DNA of 64,000 bases from Scandinavium sp036271055. Lineage in GTDB: Bacteria > Pseudomonadota > Gammaproteobacteria > Enterobacterales > Enterobacteriaceae. Location of the stretch: the NCBI RefSeq assembly GCF_036271055.1, contig NZ_DATBBJ010000055.1, positions 1 to 64,000 of the forward strand, given 5' to 3'. A program made the position numbers and the translations under genes. Each line of letters begins with the position of its first letter. The stretch's first letter is position 1. Positions 35,493 through 44,994 of the stretch are shown here, piece after piece. The notes beneath the pieces were generated by a model. The model worked only from the letters and a program-made list of their open reading frames with translations, did not search any database and was not told the origin of the DNA.

Positions 35493-35697
35493 GTAGATGC
35501 TCATTCCATCTCTTATGTTCGCGTTTACGCCTCATAAATCCAGGAATGACGCAGAGCCGTTTACGGTGCTTATCGTCCACCGACAGATGTCGCTTCGGCC
35601 TCATCAAACACCATGGACATAACGTTGAGTGAAGCACCCATTGTTGTCAAAAGATCTGTTTTAACGCCTGCCCTGTTTTCAGAGCAGGCGTTTTTTT
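35493..35697 (+). ncRNA. glmZ: Small regulatory RNA GlmZ
   Basis: This 205-base sequence closely follows E. coli GlmZ from GTAGATGCTCATTCCATCTC through the conserved GCAGAGCCGTTTACGGTGC block and the CAACGTTGAGTGAAGCACCC pairing region. It ends in the terminator hairpin AACGCCTGC/GCAGGCGTT plus T run (35663-35697). With Hfq, GlmZ base-pairs with glmS mRNA and activates glucosamine-6-phosphate synthase; RapZ and RNase E inactivate it and the decoy GlmY protects it. Its place next to hemY is the E. coli one, but aslA is absent here. Confidence 0.95.
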
Positions 35698-35752
35698 ATG
35701 GGTTTAATTCTGATAGCGGAATAAACGAAGAGAAAGGCGTGACCGGAAGTGG

Positions 35753-35781
35753 AAAAAAGAAAGGAGCCTCAAAGGCTCCTT
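35753..35781 (-). terminator. hemCDXY operon terminator
   Basis: On the minus strand AAGGAGCCTTTGAGGCTCCTT forms a nine-pair hairpin followed by TCTTTTTT, just after the hemY stop. Confidence 0.92.
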
Positions 35782-35803
35782 CAGATTATGTCACGCGCAG
35801 CAC

Positions 35804-37000
35804 TCAGGATGGTGGGTTGTTCTGTAGCGTCAGTAACAGTCCGTCACGGCGCATGGCGGCGGCTTCTTCCGGCTGATGCAGTCTGTCGAGGGCATCTGCC
35901 AGCCAGGCGTAATCAAACGCGTCTGGACGCTGTTTTAACGCCGCGCGGAAAGCCACGGTAGCTTCTTGCCATTCACCGTGTTTCATCAGCGACTGGCCCA
36001 GCGTACTCCACAGCAGAGGACGGTCGCCCACGCTTTTAATCTGCTGACGCAGGACTTTTTCAAGCTGCTCAGGATTGTTGGTTTTCAGACGTGGAACCGG
36101 CAGCAGCAGACGGTCATCATACTGGCGCTTCAGGCCATCAATGATAATTTGTTGAGCCATGTCATGATCGTCACACTCGATAAGGTGATCGGCCATGGCG
36201 ACTTGCAATGGTACTTGCTGACGGGTTTTACGGCCCTGGTTTTTCCACCATTCGCGCAGGCCATCGCTGCCCTGATCGGCCCGCGCCTGATCCATCAAAC
36301 CAATCCACGCTTGTTGTTCAAGTGCATCACGATGCGCTTCATCACCCACGTTAGCTTTCGCCATTGATGGAATGATTTCCAACAGCGAGCCCCATGCGCC
36401 TGTGCGCATATAGGCCTGTTCAGCAAGTCGCAGGACTTCCGGATGACGTGGAGCAATTTCGAGTAATCTGTCTACGCCATGGCGTGCGGCATGATCTTCG
36501 TTACGTGCCAGTTGTATACGCACGCGAGTGATCTCAACCGGGATCAAATCGTTGCCAGCACTTTCTGCGGCACGTTCCAGATGTTGGTTAGCACGTACTT
36601 CATCGCCACGCTGTTGCGCCGCTTCAGCGGCTAACAGATAGTTCACCACCGGCTGCTCAGCGTGATCGGCATTCTTCGACATCAGCTTTTCTACTTGCTG
36701 ATAATCGCCTTCTGCCAGTTTCAACAGCGCCTGTTCGGTTTGTTTGCGTGCGCGACGTCGTTTGCGTCCGACAAACCAGCCACGGGTGTGTGCCCCGGTG
36801 CGGAAGATGCGACGCAGCAGCCATTCAATCGCGAACAGCACCACCATGGTCAGGACCATAATGATCACCAGACCGGTGACGCTGGTTTCAATGTTGTAGT
36901 TATCCGTCTGGATCAGGACATAGCCCTGATGACCTGCGACGATCGGGCCCACAACGATCCCGGCGATCAGCAATGCAAAGAGCAGTAAGACTTTCAGCAT
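35804..37000 (-). CDS. hemY: Heme biosynthesis-associated TPR protein HemY
   Basis: A 398-residue inner-membrane protein with two N-terminal membrane segments (about 1-25 and 40-63) and a cytoplasmic TPR domain. It is the E. coli-type HemY, not the protoporphyrinogen oxidase of the same name in Bacillus. It is thought to coordinate late porphyrin enzymes, but its exact role is not settled. It is the last gene of hemCDXY, two bases after hemX. Confidence 0.94.
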   Translation of the reverse strand: MLKVLLLFALLIAGIVVGPIVAGHQGYVLIQTDNYNIETSVTGLVIIMVLTMVVLFAIEWLLRRIFRTGAHTRGWFVGRKRRRARKQTEQALLKLAEGDYQQVEKLMSKNADHAEQPVVNYLLAAEAAQQRGDEVRANQHLERAAESAGNDLIPVEITRVRIQLARNEDHAARHGVDRLLEIAPRHPEVLRLAEQAYMRTGAWGSLLEIIPSMAKANVGDEAHRDALEQQAWIGLMDQARADQGSDGLREWWKNQGRKTRQQVPLQVAMADHLIECDDHDMAQQIIIDGLKRQYDDRLLLPVPRLKTNNPEQLEKVLRQQIKSVGDRPLLWSTLGQSLMKHGEWQEATVAFRAALKQRPDAFDYAWLADALDRLHQPEEAAAMRRDGLLLTLQNNPPS

Positions 37001-37002
37001 GC

Positions 37003-38187
37003 TTATTCTCCTTGCGGTGCAGTAGCGGGTGCGGTGTCAGCCTGCGATGCTGCACTCGGTGCAACGGAAGGCTGTGACAACAGATTACGCACGCGGGTCT
37101 GCATCAGTTTTTCCAGAAGCGCCTGGCTCTGCAGCGTTTCCGGCACATCCATATTGATGTTCTGCTGACTCAGAGAGTCCAGCTCATCCAGGAACGCTTT
37201 GGTGGTGGCATCGTCGGTGTCGTAGTACGCACGCACCCACGTGGAGACGTTATCCAGTGCCTGTTTATAGGTTTGTTGCTGATGACGCGGGATAGCCTGG
37301 GCGGCAACCAACAGACGTGAGCGAAGGTTTTCACGCAGGTAGACGTCCTGGTTCGGCGCTAACAGCGGAACCGCGGTTTCATCACGGCGACGAATGGTGA
37401 TAAAGCCATCCATAAAGTTCTGCCAGCTTTTTTGCAGATTAACGCGCCATTCGCCGAGTGAACTGGAGAGTTCACCGCCGTCGTCGTCCATCGGGGAATC
37501 ATCGGTAGAGTTATCGGCCAGACGCAGGTTATCTATCTGATTAGACAGTTGATTAATCTTGAGAATGATACCGTCGTAATCGACCTGCGCAACGCCAGAG
37601 AGGCTCGCGATATCGTCAGTAATAGCGCGACGGGCGTTGATCAGGCTCGGGTCATTCATGTCTGCCAGACTTGCATCGGCGCTTTTCAGCAACGCCGCTG
37701 CGGTGGTGACATCCTGATCGCTCCACAGTTTGCGACCCGCCAGTTTGACCAGGAAATCGGCCTGCGCCAGTTGCCAGGTTTTAGCATCGCTCCCGGAAAT
37801 CGTTGCCACTTTTTGTTGCAGTTCGTCTAGCTGTTTATCCTGCGCGGCTTGCTGCTGTTTCGCGGCGCTAAGCTGTTCAGCCTGCTGTTTAATCACGCCT
37901 TCCAGTTCGCTTTTCTGCGATTCTTGCGCTTTTTGCAGGGCGGTCACTTGATTGACCAGCGTGTCGTTAGCAGAGGTCTGGCTGGTGCCTTGCTGTTTCA
38001 CGAGACCATACAGGCCAATGCCTGCCGCCAGTGCGATGGCAATTGCCAACACGCTCAGCGCCAAAGGGGCTTTGTTGCTGCTTTTCTTCTCAGCGCTTTT
38101 CTTTTCAGCATTCTCCGGCTGTGGCGTTACATCCACGGCCTCCCTGGTCTCTTCAACCACGGCGGAGTTCTCTTTTTGTTCCGTCAT
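37003..38187 (-). CDS. hemX: HemX membrane protein
   Basis: A 394-residue protein with a charged, Glu/Lys-rich N-terminus, one membrane segment (about 43-66, PLALSVLAIAIALAAGIGLYG), and a long periplasmic coiled-coil part. It was once called a uroporphyrinogen III methylase, but no methylase motifs are present and its function in the hem operon is unclear. The ATG at 38187 (MTEQKENSAVVEE) matches E. coli. The C-terminal tail is Ala/Pro-rich and variable. Confidence 0.93.
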   Translation of the reverse strand: MTEQKENSAVVEETREAVDVTPQPENAEKKSAEKKSSNKAPLALSVLAIAIALAAGIGLYGLVKQQGTSQTSANDTLVNQVTALQKAQESQKSELEGVIKQQAEQLSAAKQQQAAQDKQLDELQQKVATISGSDAKTWQLAQADFLVKLAGRKLWSDQDVTTAAALLKSADASLADMNDPSLINARRAITDDIASLSGVAQVDYDGIILKINQLSNQIDNLRLADNSTDDSPMDDDGGELSSSLGEWRVNLQKSWQNFMDGFITIRRRDETAVPLLAPNQDVYLRENLRSRLLVAAQAIPRHQQQTYKQALDNVSTWVRAYYDTDDATTKAFLDELDSLSQQNINMDVPETLQSQALLEKLMQTRVRNLLSQPSVAPSAASQADTAPATAPQGE

Positions 38188-38208
38188 TATGGCTTCCAAT
38201 GTTGAGAG

Positions 38209-38949
38209 TTATTGTAAAGCACGCAGCAGCGCGTCGTTGTCGGCGCTATCGGCTACCTTGATGTTTTTCCAGCCCAATTCCCGGGCCAGTTCTGCCAAGC
38301 GCTCACTCACCACAAGCACCTCGCAGTGTAACAACCATTGCTCGCGATACCATTGCGGAATAAGCGAAAACAACTGTTCTAACATTTCGCCGCTGGTGAT
38401 GACCAGTCGGGTCACCCCGCGCGATTGCCAGCGCATGGCTTCTTCCGCACCGTCATAATGACGGTTACTGCGTTGATAACATTCGCAAAAAATTACCGTG
38501 GCACCGCGACTTTGCAACGTTTCGCCGAGCAACTCCCGACCGCCGTTTCCACGCAAAATCAGCACTTTCTTGCCTGCAACGTTTTGTAATTCAGGTAATT
38601 GTAGCAACACTTCGCTGATTTCCCGATCGAGGGGATAGCGAACGTCAATGCTGCTGACTTTATGCAATGCCAGGCCGGTGGTGCGGCCAATGGAGAAATA
38701 GCGTGGTGCGTCAGGCCAGCGTTGCCCGAGCTGCTGTAACTGCGCGTGGGCAAACTCGACGGCGTGCTGCGAAAGGGCGATGAGCAGATCGCCGTCGTCC
38801 AATGCGTGCAGATGCGCCGCCAACTGTGGCAGTTCACGACCGGGGGTAAATTCAATTAACGGAAAGCTCCAGGCCTCTCGCCCCAGCGCGCGCAGGCGGC
38901 TGACAAGTTCTTCCCCTTGGGGAGACGGGCGAGTGACCAGAATGCTCAT
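38209..38949 (-). CDS. hemD: Uroporphyrinogen-III synthase
   Basis: A 246-residue enzyme that closes hydroxymethylbilane while inverting ring D to give uroporphyrinogen III. The sequence is diverged, as usual for the family, but has the E. coli length and conserved stretches (MSILVTRPSPQGEELV, DREISEVLLQLPELQN, LRGNGGRELL, TSGEML). It overlaps hemC by four bases. Confidence 0.95.
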   Translation of the reverse strand: MSILVTRPSPQGEELVSRLRALGREAWSFPLIEFTPGRELPQLAAHLHALDDGDLLIALSQHAVEFAHAQLQQLGQRWPDAPRYFSIGRTTGLALHKVSSIDVRYPLDREISEVLLQLPELQNVAGKKVLILRGNGGRELLGETLQSRGATVIFCECYQRSNRHYDGAEEAMRWQSRGVTRLVITSGEMLEQLFSLIPQWYREQWLLHCEVLVVSERLAELARELGWKNIKVADSADNDALLRALQ

Positions 38950-39887
38950 TCAGGGGCTTCTCCGTTATAGACGTCTGCGAGGATTTCGCGGGCGCCGTTA
39001 TTCAGCAGTTCTTCAGCCAGTGAAATGCCGAGTTTTTCGGCGTCTTCTGCAGGCCCGCGACGTTCACCGCGTACCATTTGACTGCCATCCGGTGCGCCAA
39101 CTAAAGCGCGCAGCCAGATTTCACCGTTGCTTAATTCAGCATAGCTGCCAATCGGCACCTGACAGCCTCCTTCGAGGCGAGTATTCATTGCTCGTTCGGC
39201 GCAGACGCGCACGGCAGTGTCGGTATGATTCAACGGTGCGAGCAGTGCATGAGTCCGTTCGTCGTCGAGACGACACTCAATGCCCACGGCACCTTGACCT
39301 ACAGCTGGCAGAGATTGTTCAGGCGATAACGCCTGGCGGACTCGGTCTTCCAGACCCAGACGTTTCAGCCCTGCCACTGCCAGAATTATCGCATCATAAT
39401 CGCCGTTATCGAGCTTACCGAGGCGAGTCCCAACGTTACCGCGCAGCGAGCGAATCACCAGATCCGGGCGGTCGGCAGCCAGTTGGCACTGACGGCGTAA
39501 ACTTGACGTGCCAACCACGCTGCCTTTTGGCAATGCGTCGATGGAATCAAAGTGGTTGGAGACAAACGCATCACGCGGATCTTCACGCTCGCAAATCGTC
39601 GTCAGGCCGAGACCTTCGGGAAATTCTACCGGAACGTCTTTCATAGAATGCACGGCGATATCGGCGCGGTTTTCAAGTAGCGCAAGTTCCAGCTCTTTGA
39701 CAAATAACCCTTTACCGCCCACTTTCGCCAGCGGCGTATCAAGGATCACATCACCGCGCGTCACCATTGGCACCAGCTCTACCTGTAGCCCTGGATGGCA
39801 CGCCATCAGCCTGTCTTTCACGTAATGTGCCTGCCAAAGTGCGAGTGGACTTTGGCGTGTGGCAATTCTTAAAACTTTGTCTAACAT
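38946..39887 (-). CDS. hemC: Porphobilinogen deaminase
   Basis: A 313-residue enzyme that joins four porphobilinogens into hydroxymethylbilane. The cysteine that carries the dipyrromethane cofactor is in RLEGGCQVPIGS, and the substrate-binding aspartate lies in SMKDVP. Length equals E. coli HemC. It starts the hemCDXY operon and is divergent from cyaA across a 336-base spacer. Confidence 0.96.
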   Translation of the reverse strand: MLDKVLRIATRQSPLALWQAHYVKDRLMACHPGLQVELVPMVTRGDVILDTPLAKVGGKGLFVKELELALLENRADIAVHSMKDVPVEFPEGLGLTTICEREDPRDAFVSNHFDSIDALPKGSVVGTSSLRRQCQLAADRPDLVIRSLRGNVGTRLGKLDNGDYDAIILAVAGLKRLGLEDRVRQALSPEQSLPAVGQGAVGIECRLDDERTHALLAPLNHTDTAVRVCAERAMNTRLEGGCQVPIGSYAELSNGEIWLRALVGAPDGSQMVRGERRGPAEDAEKLGISLAEELLNNGAREILADVYNGEAPE

Positions 39888-40047
39888 GCTTGTTACCGTC
39901 GTTATCGTCCGCTAGTCATCCTAACATTGTTGCTATAAGGATGTTAGTTTTCGAGTTTTTCTGAAAATGAGCAAAAAGGGATGCGAGGGCGTGTTGAAGA
40001 ATTTACAGTTGTTAATTGATGCTAAACTTGTTAGTAGCGCAACTTTC

Positions 40048-40083
40048 TTTACGGTCAATCGGCAAGGTGTTAGATTGATCACG
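40048..40083 (+). promoter_or_regulatory. cyaA promoter P2 and CRP site
   Basis: TTTACG at 40048-40053 and TAGATT at 40071-40076 are 17 bases apart. The CRP-like site TGTTA-gattga-TCACG (40068-40083) covers the -10 and probable start, so cAMP-CRP should repress, as for cyaA P2 in E. coli. The rest of the 336-base spacer (39888-40223) holds the hemC promoter region, which I cannot resolve further, and the long cyaA leader. Confidence 0.7.
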
Positions 40084-40223
40084 TTTTAAACCGTTTGTTA
40101 GCCCGCACCACACCATCATGGCGACAGACGGTAGCGGTTCTTGTTGAAATTCTAAAAGCCTCCGTATCCCTTGCAGTTCACCGCCTTAGCGATACGCCAG
40201 GTTTTAACATCAGGCGATATGTC

Positions 40224-42770
40224 TTGTACCTCTATATTGAGACACTGAAACAGAGACTGGATGCCATTAATCAATTGCGCGTGGATCGCGCGCTTGCTGC
40301 CATGGGGCCGGCTTTTCAGCAGGTCTATAGTCTTCTGCCGACATTGCTTCACTATCATCATCCGCTGATGCCGGGTTACCTTGACGGTAATGTACCCAAA
40401 GGCATTTGCCTCTACACGCCTGATGAAACCCAACGCCACTACCTTGACGAGCTGGAACTGCATCGCGGCATGCCGCCGCAGACCACTGTCAAAGGCGAAC
40501 TGCCGATCACCGCTGTGTACTCAATGGGGAGCACTTCCTCCGTGGGGCAAAGCTGTTCTTCCGATCTCGATATTTGGGTCTGTCATCAGGCCTGGCTTGA
40601 TAATGAAGAACGTCAGCTGTTGCAGCGTAAATGCAGCCTGCTTGAAAGCTGGGCCGCGTCGCTGGGTGTCGAAGTCAGCTTCTTCCTGATCGACGAAAAC
40701 CGTTTCCGCCATAACGAAAGTGGCAGCCTCGGCGGCGAAGATTGCGGTTCAACCCAGCACATCTTGCTGCTCGACGAATTTTATCGCACCGCCGTGCGTC
40801 TCGCAGGCAAACGTATTCTGTGGAATATGGTGCCATGCGAAGAAGAAGAGCATTACGACGATTACGTCATGAAGCTCTACTCGCAGGGCGTGCTCACGCC
40901 AAACGAATGGCTGGATCTCGGCGGCATGAGTTCGCTCTCTGCTGAAGAATATTTCGGTGCCAGCCTGTGGCAGCTCTATAAAAGCATCGATTCACCGTAC
41001 AAAGCGGTGCTGAAAACCCTGCTGCTCGAAGCCTATTCCTGGGAATATCCAAACAGTCGTCTGCTGGCAAAAGATATTAAACAGCGTCTGCACGATGGCG
41101 AGATTGTGTCATTCGGCCTCGACCCGTACTGCATGATGCTTGAGCGCGTAACGACCTATCTGCAAGCCATTGATGACCACACTCGTCTGGATCTGGTGCG
41201 TCGATGTTTCTATCTGAAAGTGTGCGAGAAACTCAGCCGTGAACGCGCCTGTGTCGGCTGGCGTCGTGAAGTGATTGGTCAGTTGGTGAAAGAGTGGGGC
41301 TGGAGCGAAGAGCGTCTGGCGATGCTGGATAACCGCGCCAACTGGAAGATTGACGAAGTTCGCGATGCGCACAACGAATTGCTCGATGCGATGATGCAGA
41401 GCTACCGCAATCTGATTCGCTTCGCGCGTCGTAATAATCTCAGCGTTTCTGCAAGCCCGCAGGATATCGGCGTTCTGACGCGTAAACTGTACGCGGCGTT
41501 TGAAGCGCTGCCGGGCAAAGTCACGCTGGTGAACCCGCAAATTTCCCCGGATCTTTCCGAACCAAACCTGACCTTTATCCATGTGCCGCCGGGCCGTGCT
41601 AACCGCACTGGCTGGTATCTCTACAACCGCGCGCCAAACATGGAATCGATCGTCAGTCATCAACCGCTCGAATATAACCGTTATCTTAATAAGCTGGTGG
41701 CGTGGGCCTGGTTCAACGGCCTGCTGACGTCACGCACCCGCCTGTTTATTAAGGGCAACGGCATTGCCGACCTGGCAAAATTGCAGGAGATGGTCGCCGA
41801 CGTATCGCACCACTTCCCGCTGCGTCTGCCAGCGCCGACGCCGAAAGCGTTGTACAGCCCATGCGAAATTCGCCATCTGGCGATCATCGTCAATCTCGAG
41901 TATGACCCGACCGCTGCGTTCCGTAATCAGGTCGTGCATTTCGATTTCCGTAAGCTGGATGTGTTCAGCTTCGGCGAAGAGCAAAACTGCTTAGTGGGCA
42001 GCGTCGATCTGCTGTATCGCAACTCGTGGAACGAAGTGCGTACACTGCATTTCAACGGCGAGCAGGCGATGATTGAAGCGCTGAAAACGATTCTCGGCAA
42101 AATGCATCAGGATGCGGCCCCGCCGGATAGCGTGGAAGTGTTCTGCTACAGCCAGCATTTGCGTGGCCTAATCCGTACCCGCGTGCAGCAGCTGGTTTCT
42201 GAATGCATCGAACTGCGTCTTTCCAGTACGCGTCATGAAACAGGGCGCTTCAAAGCGCTGCGTGTGGCGGGGCAAACCTGGGGACTGTTCTTCGAGCGTC
42301 TGAATGTGTCGGTGCAGAAACTGGAAAACGCCATTGAGTTTTATGGTGCAATTTCCCACAACAAACTGCACGGTCTGTCGGTGAAGGTTGAAACCAACCA
42401 GGTGAAATTGCCGCCAGTGGTCGACGGTTTCGCCAGCGAAGGCATTATCCAGTTCTTCTTTGAAGAGAGCAGCGAAGACAACGGTTTTAATATCTACATT
42501 CTGGATGAGAGCAACCGGGCAGAGGTGTATCACCACTGCGAAGGCAGCAAAGAGGAACTGGTGCGCGACGTCAGTCGTTTCTACTCGTCCTCGCATGACC
42601 GCTTTACCTACGGCTCAAGTTTTATCAACTTCAACCTGCCGCAGTTCTACCAGATTGTGAAAGTCGACAACCGCGTGCAAGTAGTGCCGTTCCGCACCCA
42701 GGCTATCGCTGCCGTTGCGCCTGCCAATCAGGACGCAACGGCTCCGCAGTTACAGCAGTACTTTTCTTAA
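40224..42770 (+). CDS. cyaA: Class I adenylate cyclase
   Basis: An 848-residue class I cyclase making cAMP for CRP. The N-terminal catalytic half carries the nucleotidyltransferase signature GSTSSVGQSCSSDLDIW with aspartates D114 and D116, and the C-terminal half mediates control by glucose-phosphotransferase EIIA. I chose the TTG at 40224 because E. coli cyaA starts at this weak codon with MYLYIETLKQRLDAI and the length then agrees exactly. The open frame reaches back to 40095, but that part crosses the leader and has no family similarity. Confidence 0.95.
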   Translation: MYLYIETLKQRLDAINQLRVDRALAAMGPAFQQVYSLLPTLLHYHHPLMPGYLDGNVPKGICLYTPDETQRHYLDELELHRGMPPQTTVKGELPITAVYSMGSTSSVGQSCSSDLDIWVCHQAWLDNEERQLLQRKCSLLESWAASLGVEVSFFLIDENRFRHNESGSLGGEDCGSTQHILLLDEFYRTAVRLAGKRILWNMVPCEEEEHYDDYVMKLYSQGVLTPNEWLDLGGMSSLSAEEYFGASLWQLYKSIDSPYKAVLKTLLLEAYSWEYPNSRLLAKDIKQRLHDGEIVSFGLDPYCMMLERVTTYLQAIDDHTRLDLVRRCFYLKVCEKLSRERACVGWRREVIGQLVKEWGWSEERLAMLDNRANWKIDEVRDAHNELLDAMMQSYRNLIRFARRNNLSVSASPQDIGVLTRKLYAAFEALPGKVTLVNPQISPDLSEPNLTFIHVPPGRANRTGWYLYNRAPNMESIVSHQPLEYNRYLNKLVAWAWFNGLLTSRTRLFIKGNGIADLAKLQEMVADVSHHFPLRLPAPTPKALYSPCEIRHLAIIVNLEYDPTAAFRNQVVHFDFRKLDVFSFGEEQNCLVGSVDLLYRNSWNEVRTLHFNGEQAMIEALKTILGKMHQDAAPPDSVEVFCYSQHLRGLIRTRVQQLVSECIELRLSSTRHETGRFKALRVAGQTWGLFFERLNVSVQKLENAIEFYGAISHNKLHGLSVKVETNQVKLPPVVDGFASEGIIQFFFEESSEDNGFNIYILDESNRAEVYHHCEGSKEELVRDVSRFYSSSHDRFTYGSSFINFNLPQFYQIVKVDNRVQVVPFRTQAIAAVAPANQDATAPQLQQYFS

Positions 42771-43087
42771 CGGAAAGTCACGGTTTCGCCTGCTTGCTGC
42801 GTGGCGGCCTGCTCCAGCAAATCCCAGAAGGCTTCACCGCTGCGATCGCACACCCACACATCGTCTTTTAAATCGAAATGATAGCCGCCTTGTTTGGTGG
42901 CTAACCATACCTGATGCAAAGGCTCCTGGCGGTTAATGATGATTTTGCTGCCATTTTCGAAGCTTAACGTCAGCACGCCGCCGTTAATTTCACAATCGAT
43001 ATCGCTGTCGCCATCCCAGTCGTCAAGGCTCTCTTCGATGGTCATCCACAACTGGTCTGCAAGGCGGTGAAACTCACTGTCGTTCAT
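42767..43087 (-). CDS. cyaY: Frataxin-like iron protein CyaY
   Basis: A 106-residue acidic frataxin homologue that binds iron and modulates IscS during Fe-S cluster assembly. The acidic first helix (MNDSEFHRLADQLWMTIEESLDDW) and the strand stretch CEINGGVLTLSFENGSKIIINRQEP are conserved. It is convergent with cyaA, overlapping it by four bases, and divergent from lptM. Confidence 0.96.
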   Translation of the reverse strand: MNDSEFHRLADQLWMTIEESLDDWDGDSDIDCEINGGVLTLSFENGSKIIINRQEPLHQVWLATKQGGYHFDLKDDVWVCDRSGEAFWDLLEQAATQQAGETVTFR

Positions 43088-43225
43088 TGTTCTTTTCCAT
43101 TATCAGGTGATGGCGGCAGTATAACGCGAAACAATTCCCGTTGCAGTCAGGCGCTAAACGCTTGCTTTTACATCTTCTCCTGCGATGATAGAAAGCAGAA
43201 AGCATCAACCACAGGCACTATAAGA

Positions 43226-43429
43226 ATGAAGAACTTTTTTCGACCGCTGGTCCTTTTGGCTGCATTATTGACTCTGTCGGGCTGTGGCCTGAAGGGGCCG
43301 CTCTATTTTCCGCCGGCAGATAAAAGCGCGGCTCCGCCGACTCAGCCGGTGAATCCGGGTACTCAGACCACCGAACCGACGCGTAACGATCGTGGCGATA
43401 ATGGTGGCCCAACTCAGGTCAACTACTAA
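43226..43429 (+). CDS. lptM: LPS assembly lipoprotein LptM (YifL)
   Basis: A 67-residue lipoprotein. A 19-residue signal peptide ends in the lipobox LSGC, with lipidated C20, and the family GLKGPLYFPP follows. LptM binds the LptDE translocon and helps LptD mature with correct disulfides. The C-terminal tail is low-complexity (Pro/Thr/Asn) and ends QVNY as in E. coli. It is followed by dapF on the same strand. Confidence 0.93.
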   Translation: MKNFFRPLVLLAALLTLSGCGLKGPLYFPPADKSAAPPTQPVNPGTQTTEPTRNDRGDNGGPTQVNY

Positions 43430-43465
43430 CAAGAAGCCGTTGTTTCTGCGTGGATGGAGTCAATG

Positions 43466-44290
43466 ATGCAGTTCTCTAAAATGCACGGCCTGGGCAATGA
43501 TTTCATGGTCGTCGATGCGGTAACGCAGAATGTGTTCTTTTCTCCGGAGCTGATCCGCCGCCTGGCCGATCGGCATCACGGCGTTGGCTTCGATCAACTG
43601 CTGGTGGTTGAACCCCCGTACGACCCCGATCTCGATTTCCACTACCGTATCTTTAACGCTGACGGTAGCGAAGTGTCTCAGTGTGGCAACGGTGCGCGCT
43701 GCTTTGCACGCTTCGTACGTATCAAAGGCCTGACCAATAAACGTGATATTCGCGTCAGTACCGCCAATGGCCGTATGGTATTAACCGTAACGGATGACGA
43801 ATTGGTGCGGGTGAATATGGGTGAGCCTAACTTCGAGCCTTCGCAGGTTCCCTTCCGGGCGAACAAAGCGGAAAAGACCTATATTATGCGTGCAGCCGAG
43901 CAAACCATAATGTGCGGCGTTGTCTCGATGGGGAATCCGCATTGCGTGATTCAGGTCGATGACGTTGATACTGCTCCGGTGGAAACATTAGGGCCAGTGA
44001 TGGAAAGCCATGAACGTTTTCCTGAGCGTGCCAATATCGGTTTTATGCAGGTGGTAAAAAACGACCACATCCGTTTGCGCGTCTTCGAGCGCGGCGCGGG
44101 TGAAACCCAGGCCTGTGGAAGCGGCGCCTGTGCGGCTGTTGCCGTAGGCATTCAGCAGGGGCTGCTGGCCGAAGAGGTACGCGTAGAATTGCCAGGCGGG
44201 CGGTTGGATATCGCCTGGAAAGGACCGGGTCAACCGCTGTTTATGACGGGCCCGGCGGCACACGTCTACGACGGATTTATTCATTTATGA
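43466..44290 (+). CDS. dapF: Diaminopimelate epimerase
   Basis: A 274-residue enzyme converting LL- to meso-diaminopimelate for lysine and peptidoglycan. The two catalytic cysteines are C73 (SQCGNGARC) and C217 (QACGSGAC), so it should be active. Three candidate ATGs (43454, 43463, 43466) occur; 43466 gives MQFSKMHGLGNDF and the E. coli length. It overlaps yigA by four bases. Confidence 0.96.
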   Translation: MQFSKMHGLGNDFMVVDAVTQNVFFSPELIRRLADRHHGVGFDQLLVVEPPYDPDLDFHYRIFNADGSEVSQCGNGARCFARFVRIKGLTNKRDIRVSTANGRMVLTVTDDELVRVNMGEPNFEPSQVPFRANKAEKTYIMRAAEQTIMCGVVSMGNPHCVIQVDDVDTAPVETLGPVMESHERFPERANIGFMQVVKNDHIRLRVFERGAGETQACGSGACAAVAVGIQQGLLAEEVRVELPGGRLDIAWKGPGQPLFMTGPAAHVYDGFIHL

Positions 44291-44994
44291 AACCAATCGG
44301 GGAAGAACAGCAGGCAGAATTGAACGCGCTCGATGATCGGGCGGTGGTCGACTATCTGCTGCAACATCCTGAGTTCTTTATTCGCAATGCTCCGGCAGTA
44401 GAGCAGATGCGCGTGCCGCATCCGGTTCGCGGTACGGTGTCGTTGGTCGAATGGCATATGGCGCGAGCGAGAAATCACATTAACGCGCTGGAAGAGAACA
44501 TGACGATGCTGGTGGAACAGGCGACGGCGAACGAAAGCCTGTTCTATCGCCTGCTGCATCTGCAAACGCGTCTGGCGGCAGCGGAAAGTCTGGATGACCT
44601 GCTTAATCGCTTCCATCGTTGGGCGCGTGATTTGGGCCTGGCAGGGGCAACCGTGCGCCTGTTTGCCGATCGCTGGCGCATTGGCGCACCGTCTAAATTC
44701 ACTCAACTGGCGCTCTCGCGTCAGGCATTCGAACCGATCCGCATTCAGCGTTTGGGTCAGGGGCCGCATTTTCTCGGCTCGCTGAACGGTCCTGAATTAT
44801 TAGTGATGATGCCCGATGCTAAAGCCATTGGCTCGGTGGCGATGTCGATGCTGGGCAGCGATGGCGATCTCGGCGTGGTGCTATTCAGCAGCCGCGATCT
44901 ACATCATTATCAGGCGGGTCAAGGCACGCATCTGCTGCAGGAAATCTCCCTGATGTTGCCCGGTTTGTTGGAGCGTTGGGTCGAGCGCGTATGA
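44287..44994 (+). CDS. yigA: DUF484 family protein YigA
   Basis: A 235-residue cytoplasmic DUF484 protein, a GAF-like family of unknown function. It is nearly always between dapF and xerC, which suggests a link with cell-wall or chromosome processes, but no activity is established. The N-terminal stretch YLLQHPEFFIRNA is characteristic. It overlaps both neighbours by four bases. Confidence 0.92.
   Translation: MKPIGEEQQAELNALDDRAVVDYLLQHPEFFIRNAPAVEQMRVPHPVRGTVSLVEWHMARARNHINALEENMTMLVEQATANESLFYRLLHLQTRLAAAESLDDLLNRFHRWARDLGLAGATVRLFADRWRIGAPSKFTQLALSRQAFEPIRIQRLGQGPHFLGSLNGPELLVMMPDAKAIGSVAMSMLGSDGDLGVVLFSSRDLHHYQAGQGTHLLQEISLMLPGLLERWVERV

Noticed and set aside
35353..35637. 94-codon minus-strand ORF in the proM-hemY spacer
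   Set aside because: It runs antisense through glmZ and its promoter. The conserved RNA sequence explains the openness, and the protein resembles no family I know.
40095..40223. In-frame 43-codon N-terminal extension of cyaA
   Set aside because: The known cyaA start is the TTG at 40224. The extension covers leader DNA and gives no family similarity.
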